From positions 132,990,249-133,054,248 of the forward strand of contig OV816026.1 of NCBI GenBank assembly GCA_929113105.1: a stretch of DNA of 64,000 bases, in the 5' to 3' direction. The notes under the pieces were generated by a model. It had not been told where the DNA came from, ran no database searches, and was given only the letters and a program-made list of their open reading frames with translations. The DNA comes from Agrypnus murinus (taxonomy: Eukaryota > Arthropoda > Insecta > Coleoptera > Elateridae). The position numbers and the translations under genes were made by a program. Shown here piece after piece: positions 35,244-48,285 of this stretch. The stretch's first letter is position 1. Each line of letters begins with the position of its first letter.

Positions 35244-36430
35244 TACTTCACTTTAGAAATAGCCACTTGACGTACCAAAAATTTAACATTAAATCTTTTA
35301 TAAAGAAGGCTCAAGGCTTCAAGAAGGCTCTACCAAGATCGACTGCTGTTTTCTTAAAAGTATTTTAGACCTACCAAATTTATTATAAGAGATAGGAAAA
35401 CTTTAAATACAAAACTTTGTAGGGATTCATTGCTACTCAAAAAATTGTCAAAGAAAATTGGTAAATTGTCAAAAAAAAACTGAAGATCGGAAAACTCTGA
35501 ATCAAGGCCCAACTTCGATCTTTCTTAATGGAACACCCAGTATACGCTTATTTTTTACCTTTTTGACGTAGCACCACATCTTACTGGGCATTACTATAAC
35601 ATGAGGTACTTACGGCCATCCGCCTGTGACAAAATAGGTCCCAATTGAAATCGTTATATTGTTAAAAATATGTGCCAAACAGTAATCGTGTTAGCATGCA
35701 TATTCGTAAATAATATGGTGTCTAGTTCGCGATATATCGTACACGCGACGCTCTCCGTGCTTTATCTCGGTAACCATGAGCGCAAGATCGCAAGTGCGTG
35801 ATTTCGTTTTAAAGTTCTCGACGAGATCTGTTCAAATATACGAGAACATTTTGGAGTAATTTTAGATGAATATTTTAAAAATTATGTTCTTGTGAACACT
35901 TTTGACAATATCGTGATGTTGTCTGGATATATCTGGACAATCGTGACTGAAAAACGACTATACTTGGTATTGTTTTAAAGCTCTCTACGAGATGAACAGT
36001 GATAATTAAAGACTTTATTAGTGGCTTGTGTTTTGCAACCGCTCGGATGTTGTAAAAAATAATTGATTTCAGGAAATTATTGATAATGTAACACAATGCG
36101 TGTAATTTATTTTAATTTTGTTGAGAATTATTTTTTTTATATTTGTCAAAGAGAAGGTAACTTTAATATGTCATTATCAAGCTTAAAAAACTATTTTCAT
36201 GGTTTTCGATAACGCCTTAGAATGCTATTTATTTTAATATACAAGATTTACCAATTTTCTCTTATTTCAGTGGATTTAATGATAGTTTGTTGTAGAAAAA
36301 ACATTGTTCGTATCTTGAATATGAAATGCTTTATTCCGTTCGAATGACTGTTTACTACATTCATACGTATCGAAGACATCAGTTTCGCTACTTGATGCAG
36401 AAATAACACATACTACTACATTAGTAGTAT
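35244..36430. other. No gene seen
   Basis: AT-rich. A line ending TGGAACACCCAGTATA at about 35530-35545 resembles the right end of a mariner-type MITE, but no partner end was found. Confidence 0.4.
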
Positions 36431-36510
36431 AATATTTAGTATATTGAAGTATTAGTTTGTATAAGACACGTTTTTTGCACACGCGTCCGAATTTACAAAA
36501 CGACCCGCGT
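36431..36510. mobile_element. Half copy of the 29571-29709 MITE
   Basis: TAGTATATTGAAGTATTAGT, then TATAAGACACGTTTTTTGCA and CACGCGTCCGA match the left half of the 29571-29709 element. The right half is missing or diverged. Confidence 0.75.
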
Positions 36511-36900
36511 AGGGAAGTTCGATGGGAGGATCGGTTGGATGATTTAATGTTTTAGTGTAATGGACATTACTGATCGAATAGACCTCAAAAAATAATCTAG
36601 TGAGCCATAGATTTCTGAACTTGTGTCAAGGATTGTGTAATTGAATTATTTTTATATCTTTCACTTCTACAAGATCCGTATTACGTGCATTTCTTATTTA
36701 AAATACAAATAATAGAAAGCTCTGGTGTTTTTTACTTAAAACCTACCAAAAGAAAAACTTTTTCCGCACAACGAAGATTTTTTAGAAAATTTTGGTAAGC
36801 ATTGAATATTCGAACGTTTGCATTGTCTTTTGCTGAAATTAAAAAATATACATATAAATATTTATATCATAATTGTTAACACAAAGTGGGTGTACAAAGA

Positions 36901-36995
36901 TGGTGCGTACAAATCACAGCGGTTATCTCCGACTGAAGAGAGTGAATAAACTCGAAACAATCTGTCTCGGAGTACCGTCTGTGATTTGTACACAT
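36901..36995. repeat. Hairpin of ~22-bp arms
   Basis: TGGTGCGTACAAATCACAGC (36901-36920) pairs with the complement of CTGTGATTTGTACACAT (36979-36995). Probably a small MITE. Confidence 0.7.
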
Positions 36996-38264
36996 TTATT
37001 TCATTTAGTGGGTGAGAGTTTGAGTTTTACATTTTTCACCTTTTGCTGAAAATTAGGAATTCAACGCGTCAACGAACCATTGGCAATCCAAAATCACTGT
37101 GAATCAAGAATTGTTGTTTAACGCGACCATAGAAGAGCTTGAACGGATAGTAGATACTTCTTCTGTAACTGCTGAAATCGTTACTATTAAATAAGGTGGA
37201 TCTCATAAATCATGGACATCACAATATATCAATTTAAATGAAATAGTATAAACAAATCGGTTCGGATAATTATAGGGCGCCTACTCATCATATAATAAAA
37301 CCTTGATGAACAGTCTGGTTTTGTGACACCTGCCGTGGACAAACACCATTGTTTTATATTGCGGAGGAGGAGTGGTTAGATTATATTTCAACAGTATTTT
37401 GAAGTACGTTGCCACGAACCTCACACGCTAAGTTCTAACTTTTATTATAATAAAAGTTGGACTATTCTAAAATCTACATACATGTATGTACTGTTGCTCC
37501 GTTTTGTTGTGTTGTTGTTGTGCGGTGTGTGCTAAACTAGACATATAGAAACAAGTTTAAAACAATTTAAAAACCAGTGCACTATAAAAGGGGTCGGGCA
37601 AATGATTTGATTAAAACTGATTAATAGTGTTTTGTGTTGGGTAATTGTTTTATTGAATACAAGTGCTGGGCATTTATTTATAGAAGAGCAGAGACTAATC
37701 TAATAACGTCAGAACTGAATTATTTGGTTGGTATGTGCCATTGTTATCATGTCTGTCAAAATTATTCACGTGTTGCTTAATTGGAGCAAATCAAAAAAGG
37801 CTACATTATTGTTTGGATTTACGTTAATTAACCATATTTAAATTATCCCTTGTATAAAAAGATTTGCTAATTCTGCTTTCATCTAGATTTAGGTCGATTT
37901 TAAAAAGTATGCTTGAGGGGTTGGTTGCTCTGTTATTAGTTGAAATAAATCCTATTAACCACAAGAACGTAAAATGACGCATATAATAACTAAGATCAGC
38001 AAGGGGGTAAATAGAATTTAAACTGAGAGACGTAAATCATGTCTGAAACACAATACTCTACTTTAATTATATTTATAATCAGGATAATGAAATTTCGACC
38101 ACACTAAAATGAAATATCCAAAAATAAATTTGCTCTGAATAATAGCTTAGTTGGAGGTTGAAAGCAAAAGACCGAATTTCTGTATTATTAATATGTCAAA
38201 AGTTTGTTTCGCATACTGATAATATAAAATAATCTATCTCTAAAATTATATACACTTTGTTTCT
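36996..38264. other. No gene seen
   Basis: AT-rich. It includes a small perfect-looking hairpin near 37435-37462 (AACTTTTATTATAATAAAAG). No coding support. Confidence 0.4.
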
Positions 38265-38400
38265 GCACCTCTAACTGATGAACAAAAAGTAACTCCGTCA
38301 AAGGTGCCTTTGGAATTTTGAACAGAAAATAAATAGAAAATTCACGACCTCCTCGATTCGACGTTTGACGTCTTAATACGGCCAGTTCAAATTTTAAAAA
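38265..38400 (-). repeat. Uninterrupted copy of a repeat split by a MITE at 41 kb
   Basis: On the minus strand it reads from GGCCGTATTAAGACGTCAAA and GAATCGAGGAGGTCGTGAAT to FKIPKAPLTELLFVHQ-encoding sequence. Both halves recur at 40955-41365, where a MITE lies between them. The encoded phrase FKIPKAPL(T/M)ELLF is conserved in both copies, so this may be a degraded protein-coding repeat of unknown identity. Confidence 0.65.
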
Positions 38401-38708
38401 TATCATTATGCACATGTTCTCCGCATGGCGCTAGCTACCGGGGGATTGGTGATCAGAACCGCACCGGTAATTTGAAATGGTTCGAAAATTAGCTTAAATT
38501 TTTATACTTTTGATAGTTCAAATAAATTACAATTTATGCCATCGGCAGTGGTGATTCTAAGAAAAAGCATTTTTTATGAAAAGTATTTATTTGTCAATGT
38601 TTGAGTACTTTTTTAGAAAGAAGTTTAATGTACAATCGCGTTCCAGATATGTTGTTGGTGCTTTTTTGGCAAGGTTAGTTAATATTGATTTTAGAAGTAT
38701 ATTTAAAA

Positions 38709-38939
38709 TTATTCTTCAAAGGTCCTTGTTGTGAATCTTGAGAATAGATAAAGAAGAATTCTAAGATAAAGAATTCTGAAGTCAAGATCAGCTAAAATAC
38801 TGCAATGATTGCATTCTTGAGGTAAATATTGAAATCTGTTTAAAACCAGTTCTGTTATTTGGTTTATTAATATGAAATTTTTACTAGGGCATTTCAAATC
38901 TCCACACAGAGAGAAATACTTCATAAGAGCTTTGCACAA
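38709..38939 (-). pseudogene. Remnant of unknown element protein, copy 1
   Basis: The frame reads LCGDLKCPSKNFILINQITE, then LVLNRFQYLPQECNHCSILA. The copy at 61220-61492 reads GALKYSTRRFTLLINQVIEL, VIHIVEHLPGECNPSNIL. They share G-LK-S--F-LINQ-ELV----LP-ECN---IL. There the frame lies inside an element with 53-bp TIRs, so this is probably a fragment of the same transposon family. The protein is not one I can name; the 'GALKYS' phrase loosely recalls the C-terminal region of P-element/THAP-type transposases. Confidence 0.5.
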
Positions 38940-40429
38940 TATTGTTCAAAACGGTGTTGGAGAAATTTATATTATAATTGTAGAATCGTATTGTCCAGCG
39001 TTGTGTAGGATTTCGTTACTGAATTGTCTAACAGGAACTTACGACAATTATTTAACACAGTCAGATTTAGTTCTGCATTCTTTGGAACAATATTGTAGAG
39101 GATAAGCTAGCATATTATGTTGAAGTATAATTGTAAAACATGTTTAGAAAAATACAATATTTTGTTTGAATGAAACCATAATCCAGTGTTCAAACTGCTT
39201 GCTACTAATTATTGTGTTTCGCAAAGTTTATGGATGACATCCTATAGATGTCACCACTTGTAATTGTCGCTATTAATGTAAATTCGAAATTTATATATAA
39301 ACAGCCGACGGCAAAAGAAAATTTTAGTGTTATACGTGTATATACTACACGTTGTATAGTATGTAAATACTATACATTGTATAGCTATATACATATTAGT
39401 TACATATATTTTAATATATGTAAAAATATATATTTTATTTGTGATATCTAGCCTTCTGTATAGAATATTTGTGCCAGAGTATTGCACAATTTGTATAAAT
39501 GTGAACAAGTAATTGTGTTAAATACTATTAAGCAATTGTGGCACTAGCGCAACAATTGTACAATTTTGTATAAAATTGTATGCAATAACATTACACATTC
39601 TGTTTTAATAGGTAACACAATTTGTTATGGAAACTTATACACAACTATTCATTTGATTCTACAAAATTACTATTGACTTCCACAAAATCTTGACAAACTA
39701 AATGACACAATCTTGTTTTATAATTGTACACAAATTGTCCCTGTCACTTTTTTAAGACCAATTTGTTTTACAATACCACACAATTGTTGATGAAATTTAA
39801 ATACATTTTTCTCTGTGCACGATCTTGTTGATTGATTAATCCTAAGAGCGATTTGAGGAGCAATTGCTCAAGGAATTGGTCAATACATACCGTACATCAT
39901 CAGGAGTGTTCGAAAAACATGTCTAAAATGTGTTATAATAAAATATTTTTAAAAATATATTTCAGAAATTACTGTATGTACTGTAGGGCACCACATTACA
40001 TTTTAATAACTTTCAACCAGAAGATCCGTCTTTATAGCAACTGCTTTTAAAGTGTAATTTACAGATAACAGTATTTTCGTATCTGAAATAAATTAAAATT
40101 CTACCTTAACTATACTGTCCGGACTGTCCCTTTCTACCGTATAATGCTCTAAATACGATGTAATTTAGAAAATGTATAAAGTAAAATAAATGAACATTTT
40201 ACTAAAGTATGTTTTAATCCTACCAGAAGGAAGATGTAAATTTTCAATCCACCTATTTCGTAAGCTAATACTGGAAGAAAATGCGAAGAAAGCATTTTTG
40301 TAATTTCTGTAAGTAATACATAGCACTTCTTGTGAATTGGCATTTTTTTCAGTAAAATTACTATTTTTAAATCAAAAACTTATCAAACAAAAGCAAACGC
40401 ACTAAATTCGTTATAAAGTAGAATAAAGA
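38940..40429. other. No gene seen; CAATTGT-rich patch
   Basis: From 39530 to 39800 the words ACAATTGT, CAATTGTG and ACAATTTG recur many times, a low-complexity or decayed repeat patch. No supported gene. Confidence 0.4.
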
Positions 40430-40548
40430 TTAATTATTCGATATACGGACCCTTCTGAACCCAGGCAAACCAATTATATTGAGTTGTAGAGGATAACTTA
40501 GAGAACAATAATCCGAAAAAACATCGCGCTGGTCGCCGGTAATTAATA
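40430..40548 (-). pseudogene. Exon-like remnant of a short unknown gene, copy 2
   Basis: Minus-strand reading DQRDVFSDYCSLSYPLQLNI, then IGLPGFRRVRISNN to a stop at 40430. It follows the intron-like segment 40549-40641, as in copy 1 at 30126-30254. The AG before the exon in copy 1 is not preserved here (CCGG). Identity unknown. Confidence 0.3.
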
Positions 40549-40641
40549 AGAAAAACAATGTTAAAATGGCTATTTCGAGCTTAGAATGTGATGATGTTAG
40601 GTTACAGTTAGTAAAAAAGTTGGCTGTATTTACGTGAAAAT
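40549..40641 (-). repeat. Intron-like repeat, copy 2
   Basis: Minus-strand partner of 30023-30117, including TTACTAACTGTAACCTAACA and ATCATCACATTCTAA. Confidence 0.8.
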
Positions 40642-40954
40642 GGCTTAAAAATGGTGTTTGTGTCATCTGATAAGAATATTTTATAATCTTTAACTGTTTT
40701 TATGACGTTTTTCGAACGAAAACCCGTAGCGTTATATCTAATAATTACTGAATAAAGTTTAGAAAAGTCAAATATTTAACAATAACCTTCAAAAGAGTCC
40801 GGATTTTATTTTAAAATATTATCACAGATTATAAACATTCTAAGCATTTTGCTAAGTGTACATTTGGATGTGTGAACGCGTCGGATAAAATCGAACGGTT
40901 GAACGCGTCCATTCCCCCGGGACGTGGCGCCAAGCGGAGAACGCCGAAAACGGG

Positions 40955-41365
40955 CAAATGAACAGGCCGCATAAAGACGTCAAACGTCGGCGTCGAATCG
41001 AGGAGGTCGTGAGAAAATTATATCGAATTAATAACAACTGCCACTGTCAAAGAACTCTTGGCCAGTTTCACAAAGCTTGATTAAATTCTAATTAACTTAA
41101 TCATGATTTAATTTGAAATCCAGAAATAATATTGGATAAAATCTCTGGACTCTTAAATCTCAACCAATGAAATTTCTGGATTTCAAATATAATCACGATT
41201 AAGCTAATCAGAACTTAATCAAGCTTTGTGAAACCAGCAAAAGAGTCCTTTGACAGTGACAGTTGCTATTAGTTCGCCATCATTATTTTGTATAATTTTC
41301 TGGTGTTATAATACACACGAGTTCAAAATTCCAAAGGCACCTTTGATGGAGTTACTTTTTGCTCA
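40955..41365 (+). repeat. Repeat interrupted by a MITE
   Basis: 40955-41020 (AGACGTCAAACGTCGGCGTC, GAATCGAGGAGGTCGTGAGA) and 41313-41365 (GTTCAAAATTCCAAAGGCAC, CTTTGATGGAGTTACTTTTT) are the two halves of the 38265-38400 repeat in the opposite orientation. They are separated by a TIR element and short flanks. Confidence 0.7.
41029..41270. mobile_element. MITE with ~100-bp TIRs
   Basis: Left CCACTGTCAAAGAACTCTTG, then CCAGTTTCACAAAGCTTGAT; right complement CACTGTCAAAGGACTCTTTT, then GGTTTCACAAAGCTTGATTA. The pairing continues to GAAATCCAGAAAT on both sides. Non-coding core. Confidence 0.85.
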
Positions 41366-41370
41366 TACTA

Positions 41371-42389
41371 TACTTACTAGAAACAATCATAATACCGCGT
41401 GTCTAGAAACAACTGAATGTCGCTGTAAAAACAACTACGAAACTTTAGGACTCTAAGATTGCCGGAATTTCTTGGCAACTGTCAAAATCTGTTTTCAACT
41501 TCTCAAAGTGGTGCTAGTTTGGAATTATGTAGAGTTGTGGTTCAAACACAAATATGCCATCTGAGCATAAAGCATCATATGTTTTATAATTTACGTAGTC
41601 AAGATCTCTGGCATACGTGCAGTGAAAGTTTAGGACAGTATACAATCGCCGACACGAAGAAGCGTCGATCAGTGGCTGAAGAGGTCGAAAGAGACAGTAA
41701 GTGTATTTAACGGGTAAGATCAGTGGCAGACTTTTCATTTTCGGATGAAGACGTTCAGGTAGGCTCAGGCGTTATCGAGGAACCCCAGTAAGTGCGCAAA
41801 GTCACCCGCACGCATATTCCCGATATAGGTATTTCCGAAAATTTGTACTCTTATTTCAGTAGTGAGACGGTGAATGTAATTTCGGAGTAGAATTAATTTA
41901 GAAAAAAAGACACGGAAAATAATGTAGTGGAAATTATTCAAAACACTAAATCAAGAAAAAGTCACGGAATAACAGAGAAGAATCTATAATAGTAGACATT
42001 TGATCCATTAGTGGCATCAAAAATTACTAGTTAAGAATCTTTACTATAAAGATTCTGATTCAGAAATGCTAGTAACTATGGATTATTGAAAATCTATCTA
42101 TTCGATATTCAATTTCATGCTCTGATTGAAAAATGATGTGTCTATAGTAACTGCATACTATCCTTAGAATATAAAAACGTAGGAAGGAACATAATCGTCA
42201 ACCACATACGACCGGGATGGGGTCTCAATATGGCGGAGTAGGTGTTTCCGGTTTTGCAATGAGATATTTCCATTGGCGTTTCTCAACGTGTCGAAATGCG
42301 CACGTAAACTACATAACCTCAATTTTAAAACATAGTATTTTGAAATTAATCTTAGAATATAAATTTTATATTTAATATTTTAAACAAAT
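41371..42389. other. No firm gene; exon-like patch
   Basis: 41640-41800 is richer in G+C and contains strong donor-like CCCAGTAAGT (about 41786). An open frame at 41459-41710 has no recognisable motif. It could be an untranslated exon or a decayed repeat. Confidence 0.3.
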
Positions 42390-42640
42390 GAATACTTACT
42401 TATGAATAGTATATTCTGTAACGAGGTTAGAGGAAATTCGATGCTAGTGGAAGATTCCGAACGCGAACTGAAAGCGAGCGTGAGGAACCACGAGCATCGA
42501 ATTTCGATTCTAACCGAGTATCTAACAGACCGTGCTTTCTCGAAGACCACAAGAAAATTTAAACTTAGCAGTATTTACAATTTGAAAACAAGAACTATAA
42601 CCTTAAAAAGTTTGACATTTAATGAAAATTTGACAGCAGC
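42390..42640. repeat. Palindromic repeat, copy 1
   Basis: TATTCTGTAACGAGGTTAGA, then AAATTCGATGCTAGTGG, pairs with CCACGAGCATCGAATTTCGA, then TTCTAACCGAG. The adjoining AACTTAGCAGTATTTACAAT is also shared with 48760-49000, so both copies are about 240 bp. Confidence 0.8.
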
Positions 42641-43149
42641 GTAAGAATTAAGAAACGATATTTCTGAATTCTGAAATTCAGTTTTTGGTCCCCGAACTTG
42701 CAATCCAAAGAATTTTGGTTTAAATGACTTTTAATTCCTTTGCTTTAGTATCAAAGGCCTAGGCCCCTGTGAGTCAAGTCTCGGAGTTTTGATTCCATGG
42801 AAAAAATCCAACAGACATTTGATAACACAGAAAAAATAAAAAATAATAAACAATTTATTTATTCAATGTGAGATCTGTGCAACTTGTCAAGTAGATATGA
42901 AAAGGAATATACAGGGAGCGACAACAGCGTGGAACAATGTTTATTATTTTCTTTTGGTTAACTTTTCAGCCAAACTATCGAACACATTGATTTTGCTTTC
43001 TTGTTGGGAGTCTATTGGTATGATAATTTATTTCTGCACCTAGTAGCTATGTCGCGATCGACTATCTTTTGAAAAGTACTTTTCTACCCCATAAGTAGAA
43101 TCTGAAATAAATACCAATTCACAATACATATGGAGGTCTGCATATCCAA
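42641..43149. other. No gene seen
   Basis: AT-rich, without support for a gene. Confidence 0.4.
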
Positions 43150-43320
43150 AAAACTTAGTTTTTCGTAACTTTTATATGCAGATTTCTGCGATGATTTTTC
43201 GGGTAAAATCATAGAAAAAACAAAATTGCCAATATTTGGTATCAACAAGTCTCCACATTTTGTAGTTCCCGACAGACAATATCTGTAGTATTACTCCATG
43301 TAAATCGACATGCCCGAGCA
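43150..43320 (+). repeat. Dispersed repeat, copy 1
   Basis: CGTAACTTTTATATGCAGAT, CTGCGATGATTTTTCGGG and CAATATTTGGTATCAACAAG match 48110-48285 in the same orientation. The repeat type is unknown. Confidence 0.65.
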
Positions 43321-45166
43321 GTTTCAAACCAAAAAGGAATAATAACCATGTTTCATATACGTACTTACATATACCTATCAATTTATGAAATTGTATGCGA
43401 CTGCAGTTAAAAATTCCTTATACGGAATCTGGTCATAGGACAAAACTATGATCCTGGGCAATTTCGATTTTTGTTGTCGCTTGTGGTGGTTCAATGTAAG
43501 TACTGCGTAACTTTCAACCTCTGTAACTATTCAAAACTAGTAAAGGACAAGAAACGGAAATAAATTCCCAGATTGAAAATCTTCTTTTTAGAGCTACAGC
43601 CCTAACACAGCAATACACTAATGTAGGACAATTTAGATATTTTTGAAATGAGAACATTACCTAATAAATGTTTTAGGTGATGTGCTGGATTTTGCGTTAG
43701 AATGTCAAACGTTTATTGTTATGGCTTATTTTCATACGGCTACACGTAACATTAATTGGAAGGTTTTAAGGTTATGTTACAATTAAAGCAAGCGCCTCAT
43801 TGTTTGCCTGCATAGTTGACTTAAGTGTCAATTAATGAGATACACGTTTTAGTTGTGACATAACCTTGAAACCTTGCAATGTGATAATGCAGGTCAATAT
43901 TTGGCGCGTCCCAATTGAAGTAATAATTTAAAAAATACAAAATACATACCTATGTACTTACTTCATTTAATTAATTCTTTAGACACATATAAACCCAATC
44001 ACTGTAAATTTAATTTTGCGAAATAAATTTTTAAACCGTCTCTCGAACAAAATGCAAAAGTAAAAATACGCGTAATTGCGTGGCCCTGTAGTTGCTTGCA
44101 TAACTTGAAGTATTTCGGTAATTCCCCGAGAAATACCCGTTGGATTAATGCATTTTGGGTGATTTTTTTTATATTCTTTACCTGTCGACTGTTAGATGAC
44201 GCCACCTGAAATAAAATTAGAAGTGCGAGTGTAGTCTATAATCGAAACGGTATCATTTGATATTTTGACAATTAGTTTTAATAAAACAGGATTTATGTAT
44301 TGACTTTAAAAACATTTAATTTGGAAGGCCTCTTAAAATAGAAAAAAATGTATACTTAACAAAAATCCCTGGATTTAACTAAATTTCAAGAAACTATTCA
44401 TTTTGTTTCAAGGGCCTTTAAAACCCCTAGGTTTGGGATAAACCCCTAGACATGGCATCATTGCTTATTTTCATCACTGTATTAAGCAAGTGAAGGAAGG
44501 AGTCTGGGAATGTTAGGGAAGTCAAACGCCGTATTTTAAATTCTAGAATCAATCGTGGGGTTAGTTTTGGAGGAATTTCTGATCAAGACAAATTTTCAGA
44601 GTTAAAATAATTGTTTTAAGTCATAAGTTAAGTTACAAGTCTGTGAAAAGTTATTTTACCGTTTTCTAAAGTTTGATATCTACTATCGTGTGCCAAATTG
44701 AAGAAAAACAAGTGCAAATGAGCTCATAAATTACGTAGATATGACTAAAAGATGACAGCTTCTTTCCCATATCTCTCAAACCATAGTTTATCTTTTGAAC
44801 TATTAATATATGAACTGATTCATGAGTTTGTTTAAAATCTTTTTTTGCGAACTGTCGTAAATCGTCATGATTAAAAATGAAAAACCCAATGCGCACCAGC
44901 CAAGAAGTCCCTCAATATTTTGACAAATATATAGCCCTTCTGGTAAATTCTTAGATTACTGTGCACTATAGTGTATTATGTGATACTGAATATATAGATT
45001 GTATAAGATTGTTGGGTAATACGCAATTTGACATTTGAAGAATATTGGGTGACACAGAGGGTATATCTTCTATGTTTACATATGAATTTTGATACAATTT
45101 TGTATGGGCATATTAGGCGTAGACGGATATACTTTCGCATATTTATACTTTAGGGGTCAAGATTCG
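43321..45166. other. No gene seen
   Basis: AT-rich. No supported coding or RNA feature. Confidence 0.4.
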
Positions 45167-45404
45167 TAGAGTCGTTTTAGGATCTCATGGCACGCGAGAA
45201 AAAATGCACACAAATGTAAAACTGGCAGAAACTGTAAAAACTAAATTGCAAATCTACATCCCTTATGAAATATGCAAAATGACGTTTTTAGGATGGTCTT
45301 TTTAGTACTGTTTTTAAAAATGCTGGGTAGTTTGTACCCTCTCTACTGAAGTAAGCTCCGCCTTCGCGCATCTCGCGTGCCATGAGATCCTGAAACGACT
45401 CTGC
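45167..45404. mobile_element. MITE with 34-bp TIRs
   Basis: Left AGAGTCGTTTTAGGATCTCA, then TGGCACGCGAGA; right complement AGAGTCGTTTCAGGATCTCA, then TGGCACGCGAGA. One difference in about 32. The core is non-coding. Confidence 0.9.
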
Positions 45405-45659
45405 AACCAGGTTGCCAAATTTAAACTGAAAGATAAGTCTTTAAGTATCTATTGATAAATACGCTTTAATGTATATTGTTGAATTCGTCATTTAATTTTT
45501 CCTATTTAATGGTTATTATGGTTTATTATTATTATGGTAGCACGAATTGTTTCCATTTAAGAAAACCAAATTATTGATGAAAAACTTCTGTAAAAATATT
45601 CCAGGTTGAATAAATTAGCCGTATTTTATGGTATTGATAAAATGGCATTTGCACAGTAT

Positions 45660-45862
45660 TATAATAACAACCAGTAGTTGCACTCTCGCAAATACAGTAT
45701 GCCGCCGTGTGTGACCTTGTTGAATTCTCGAGCTGTTGGCGGGCTACGGAACAACAGTTATGCTGTTATATCCGCTGTTCGTTATTGCCAGCATGCAACG
45801 ACGATGACTAGCGGCAAGCATCGGCGAACTGATCGTGGTGTGTGTGATATTCTAGACTAGCT
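45660..45862 (+). other. CpG-richer patch, candidate untranslated exon or decayed gene
   Basis: About 200 bases stand out in composition (GCCGCCGTGTGTGACC, GCTGTTGGCGGGCTACGG). One frame is open from an ATG at 45702 to a TAG at 45860, but the peptide (MPPCVTLLNSRAVGGL start) is unrecognised. It lies about 8.6 kb upstream of the Semaphorin-like exon on the same strand, so a 5' untranslated exon or promoter patch is possible. This is an inference from composition and position only. Confidence 0.2.
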
Positions 45863-48109
45863 TAACAATGCGAAAGTGCCGACAATTGAGCGAATATGCT
45901 GTGACATTTGTTAGATGACTTTGGAATTATTTCTTAACATTTCAAGACCCTTCTCGGCTTTGTAAGATGAGAAAATTTAGAAACATATTTTTGTTTTCAA
46001 GAAAAAATTAAATTTGGCAAGTGGTTATGCTAATCTTGACTCGTAGAATCCAAGCATGCAAAAATATACAGGGTGTTCCATGGAAGAAACTGGAAGAGTC
46101 ATCTTGGATGTGTATGCCAAAAAAATTTAAATCTACGTCTATACAATTCATTTCCACAAAAATCAATTTCCTGTGTCACCCGTTATATGTGGGTTTCCAA
46201 AGATTCTTCTGCAGGCTTCGAAATTATTATATAAGGAACAAAATAATTGTTAACAAATACACTATTGTAACTAATATAATAATATTCCAATATCTCATTA
46301 TTACTGGAGAAGTATCCACTAGAGATCATCAATAATGTAAATATTTAAAAAAGGTTGGAGAGTAGTACTACCCAAACCCATCCAAATCCAAGTTTATGTA
46401 AATATCGTAGCTATTACATAATTGTTCAACATAAAAAATACTTGTATTATACAACAATTCATGTATCTGTTAAAAATAATATTTACTTAGAATTTATAAG
46501 TATCAAGCATTGTAAACGCCCATATTTAAACAGAACAAATAAGACCCTTTTTTATAAAAGTACTAGACGACCTATTGTACACTTATCTGAATAACTTTAG
46601 TAACAAACATGTAAAATTGTAAATATACAAATCACACTAACGATACGGAAGTTACAAATAAAACACACACAATGGCGGATATATAAAGCAAACACGCTCA
46701 GGATAAATAAAGATAACAGAAACCAAAGAGGTGAAGAAAACGTCTCATTTTTTAACGTAATAATTATTTATTACCACGCTTTACCTCACAATAAGGAAGT
46801 ATATGGGCATAAAAACGTTCCTTAAGGACGAACAAGGAACAAAGAATAAAGGGTAGGAGAAAAACGGGATTAGCAAACCGCGTCTTCCATCACTCAGAGA
46901 AAACGCAATAAAAGTTTATTCCGCTTGTTATTCCAACTTGGAGAGCAACCAACACCGATTAAAAAGAAGAGCTTTACACTTCACGATTCCCCCCAAAATT
47001 TAAAACAACAGTAAGAGGCTTGAAGCGCGTACCAAAAACAAAAAAAAATAGTGCAATTTGGAGTAATTAATTATAATTTTCAGAGATCTCTATGAGTGAC
47101 CTTGTTGCAACAAAAGCTTGAAGAGAGAATAAATCCAGTGAAGTACTGCAAATTATACCCCGCATAATGGATTATATGGGATAAGGGGGGAATTATGTAG
47201 GATTTCTAATAAAAGGTGTAAGGATTTTATATGGAAGGGGTCAATACAACTTTTAAGAATGAAATCTTAAATATTATTATTTTAGTCTTTATAAAATTTT
47301 GAGAAGAATATAATATTCAGTAATAATATTGCCTTTGGATATTACCGCGCATCTATTATATCGTCGTGCAGACCCTAAAACTGTCAAGTAGTTATTCCTT
47401 TAAATTTAGTATAAAGTCATGTTCTTCCTATTACTCTCTTGATAAAATGAAAGTTGCTCTTGCTAAATATAATAAGGAGAATGGAGCTCAAGAGTTTTTC
47501 AAGTCTTTTAAATTTTTTAATGGTAACCATTGCTATTAATGTAATAAGACGTTTTGACGTTAATAATACGCTGGAGTGCTACAAGAGACAAAGATAATCG
47601 CAGTCATTTGTCAGTCTTTTTAGTTAACTTGCTATAATTAACAATATTGGTTTAATTTTCTTAAAAAGTTATAAAATTGGACACCATCGCTTTTCGAGGT
47701 ACCAGTAACAATTAAAGTTTTCTGAGAAAAACATCTTGGACCTGCAGTACAAAGGGTACAAAAACTTACCTAAATATAATCAGCTTTCCCGCGGTTCATT
47801 TCGCTACAATAGATAATAAAAATTTCAATTCACCTAATATTTTTACAATGGATCATAAATTGCTTCAGTCAATCAGAATTTTTATTATACATAACAGTCA
47901 CTTTCATTTATTGATACCATGGGAGAAAAAACCGACTATACAAGTATACCCCCCCTCTCACCATGCGTTCAAATAGTCCATCTAGTAGGTCATGGAAATC
48001 TTAGGGTTATGGTTTTTTTAATATTAAATTTTTAGAAACATCAACTAAACTGATAAAAACTAGTCTACTAGGTTGATGGGACCATTCGATCGGTAAACCA
48101 TTTTTAATA
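45863..48109. other. No gene seen
   Basis: TACAGGGTGTTCCATGGAAG at about 46068 looks like one end of a mariner-type MITE, with a possible opposite end GTGTCACCCGTTATA near 46172. The rest is AT-rich, with an A-rich patch at 46660-47060. No coding support. Confidence 0.4.
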
Positions 48110-48285
48110 ATTTTTAGTTTCTTGTAACTTTTGTATTTATATTTCTATTCTGCGATGATCTTTGAAAAAATCATTGAAAAACAAAATTATCAATATTTGA
48201 TATCAGCGAGATGGTGCGCCACCACATTTTGCAGTTCATGTCGGACACTATCTGGGTGCAGTATTTCCCAATAGATGAATTGGCA
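48110..48285 (+). repeat. Dispersed repeat, copy 2
   Basis: Partner of 43150-43320: TTGTAACTTTTGTATTTATA, TCTGCGATGATCTTTGAAAA, CAATATTTGATATCAGC, CACATTTTGCAGTTC. It continues directly into an unrecognised 60-codon frame (48297-48479). Confidence 0.65.

Noticed and set aside
38872..39105. Plus-strand 77-codon frame
   Set aside because: Opposite strand of the better-supported minus-strand remnant that matches 61220-61492.
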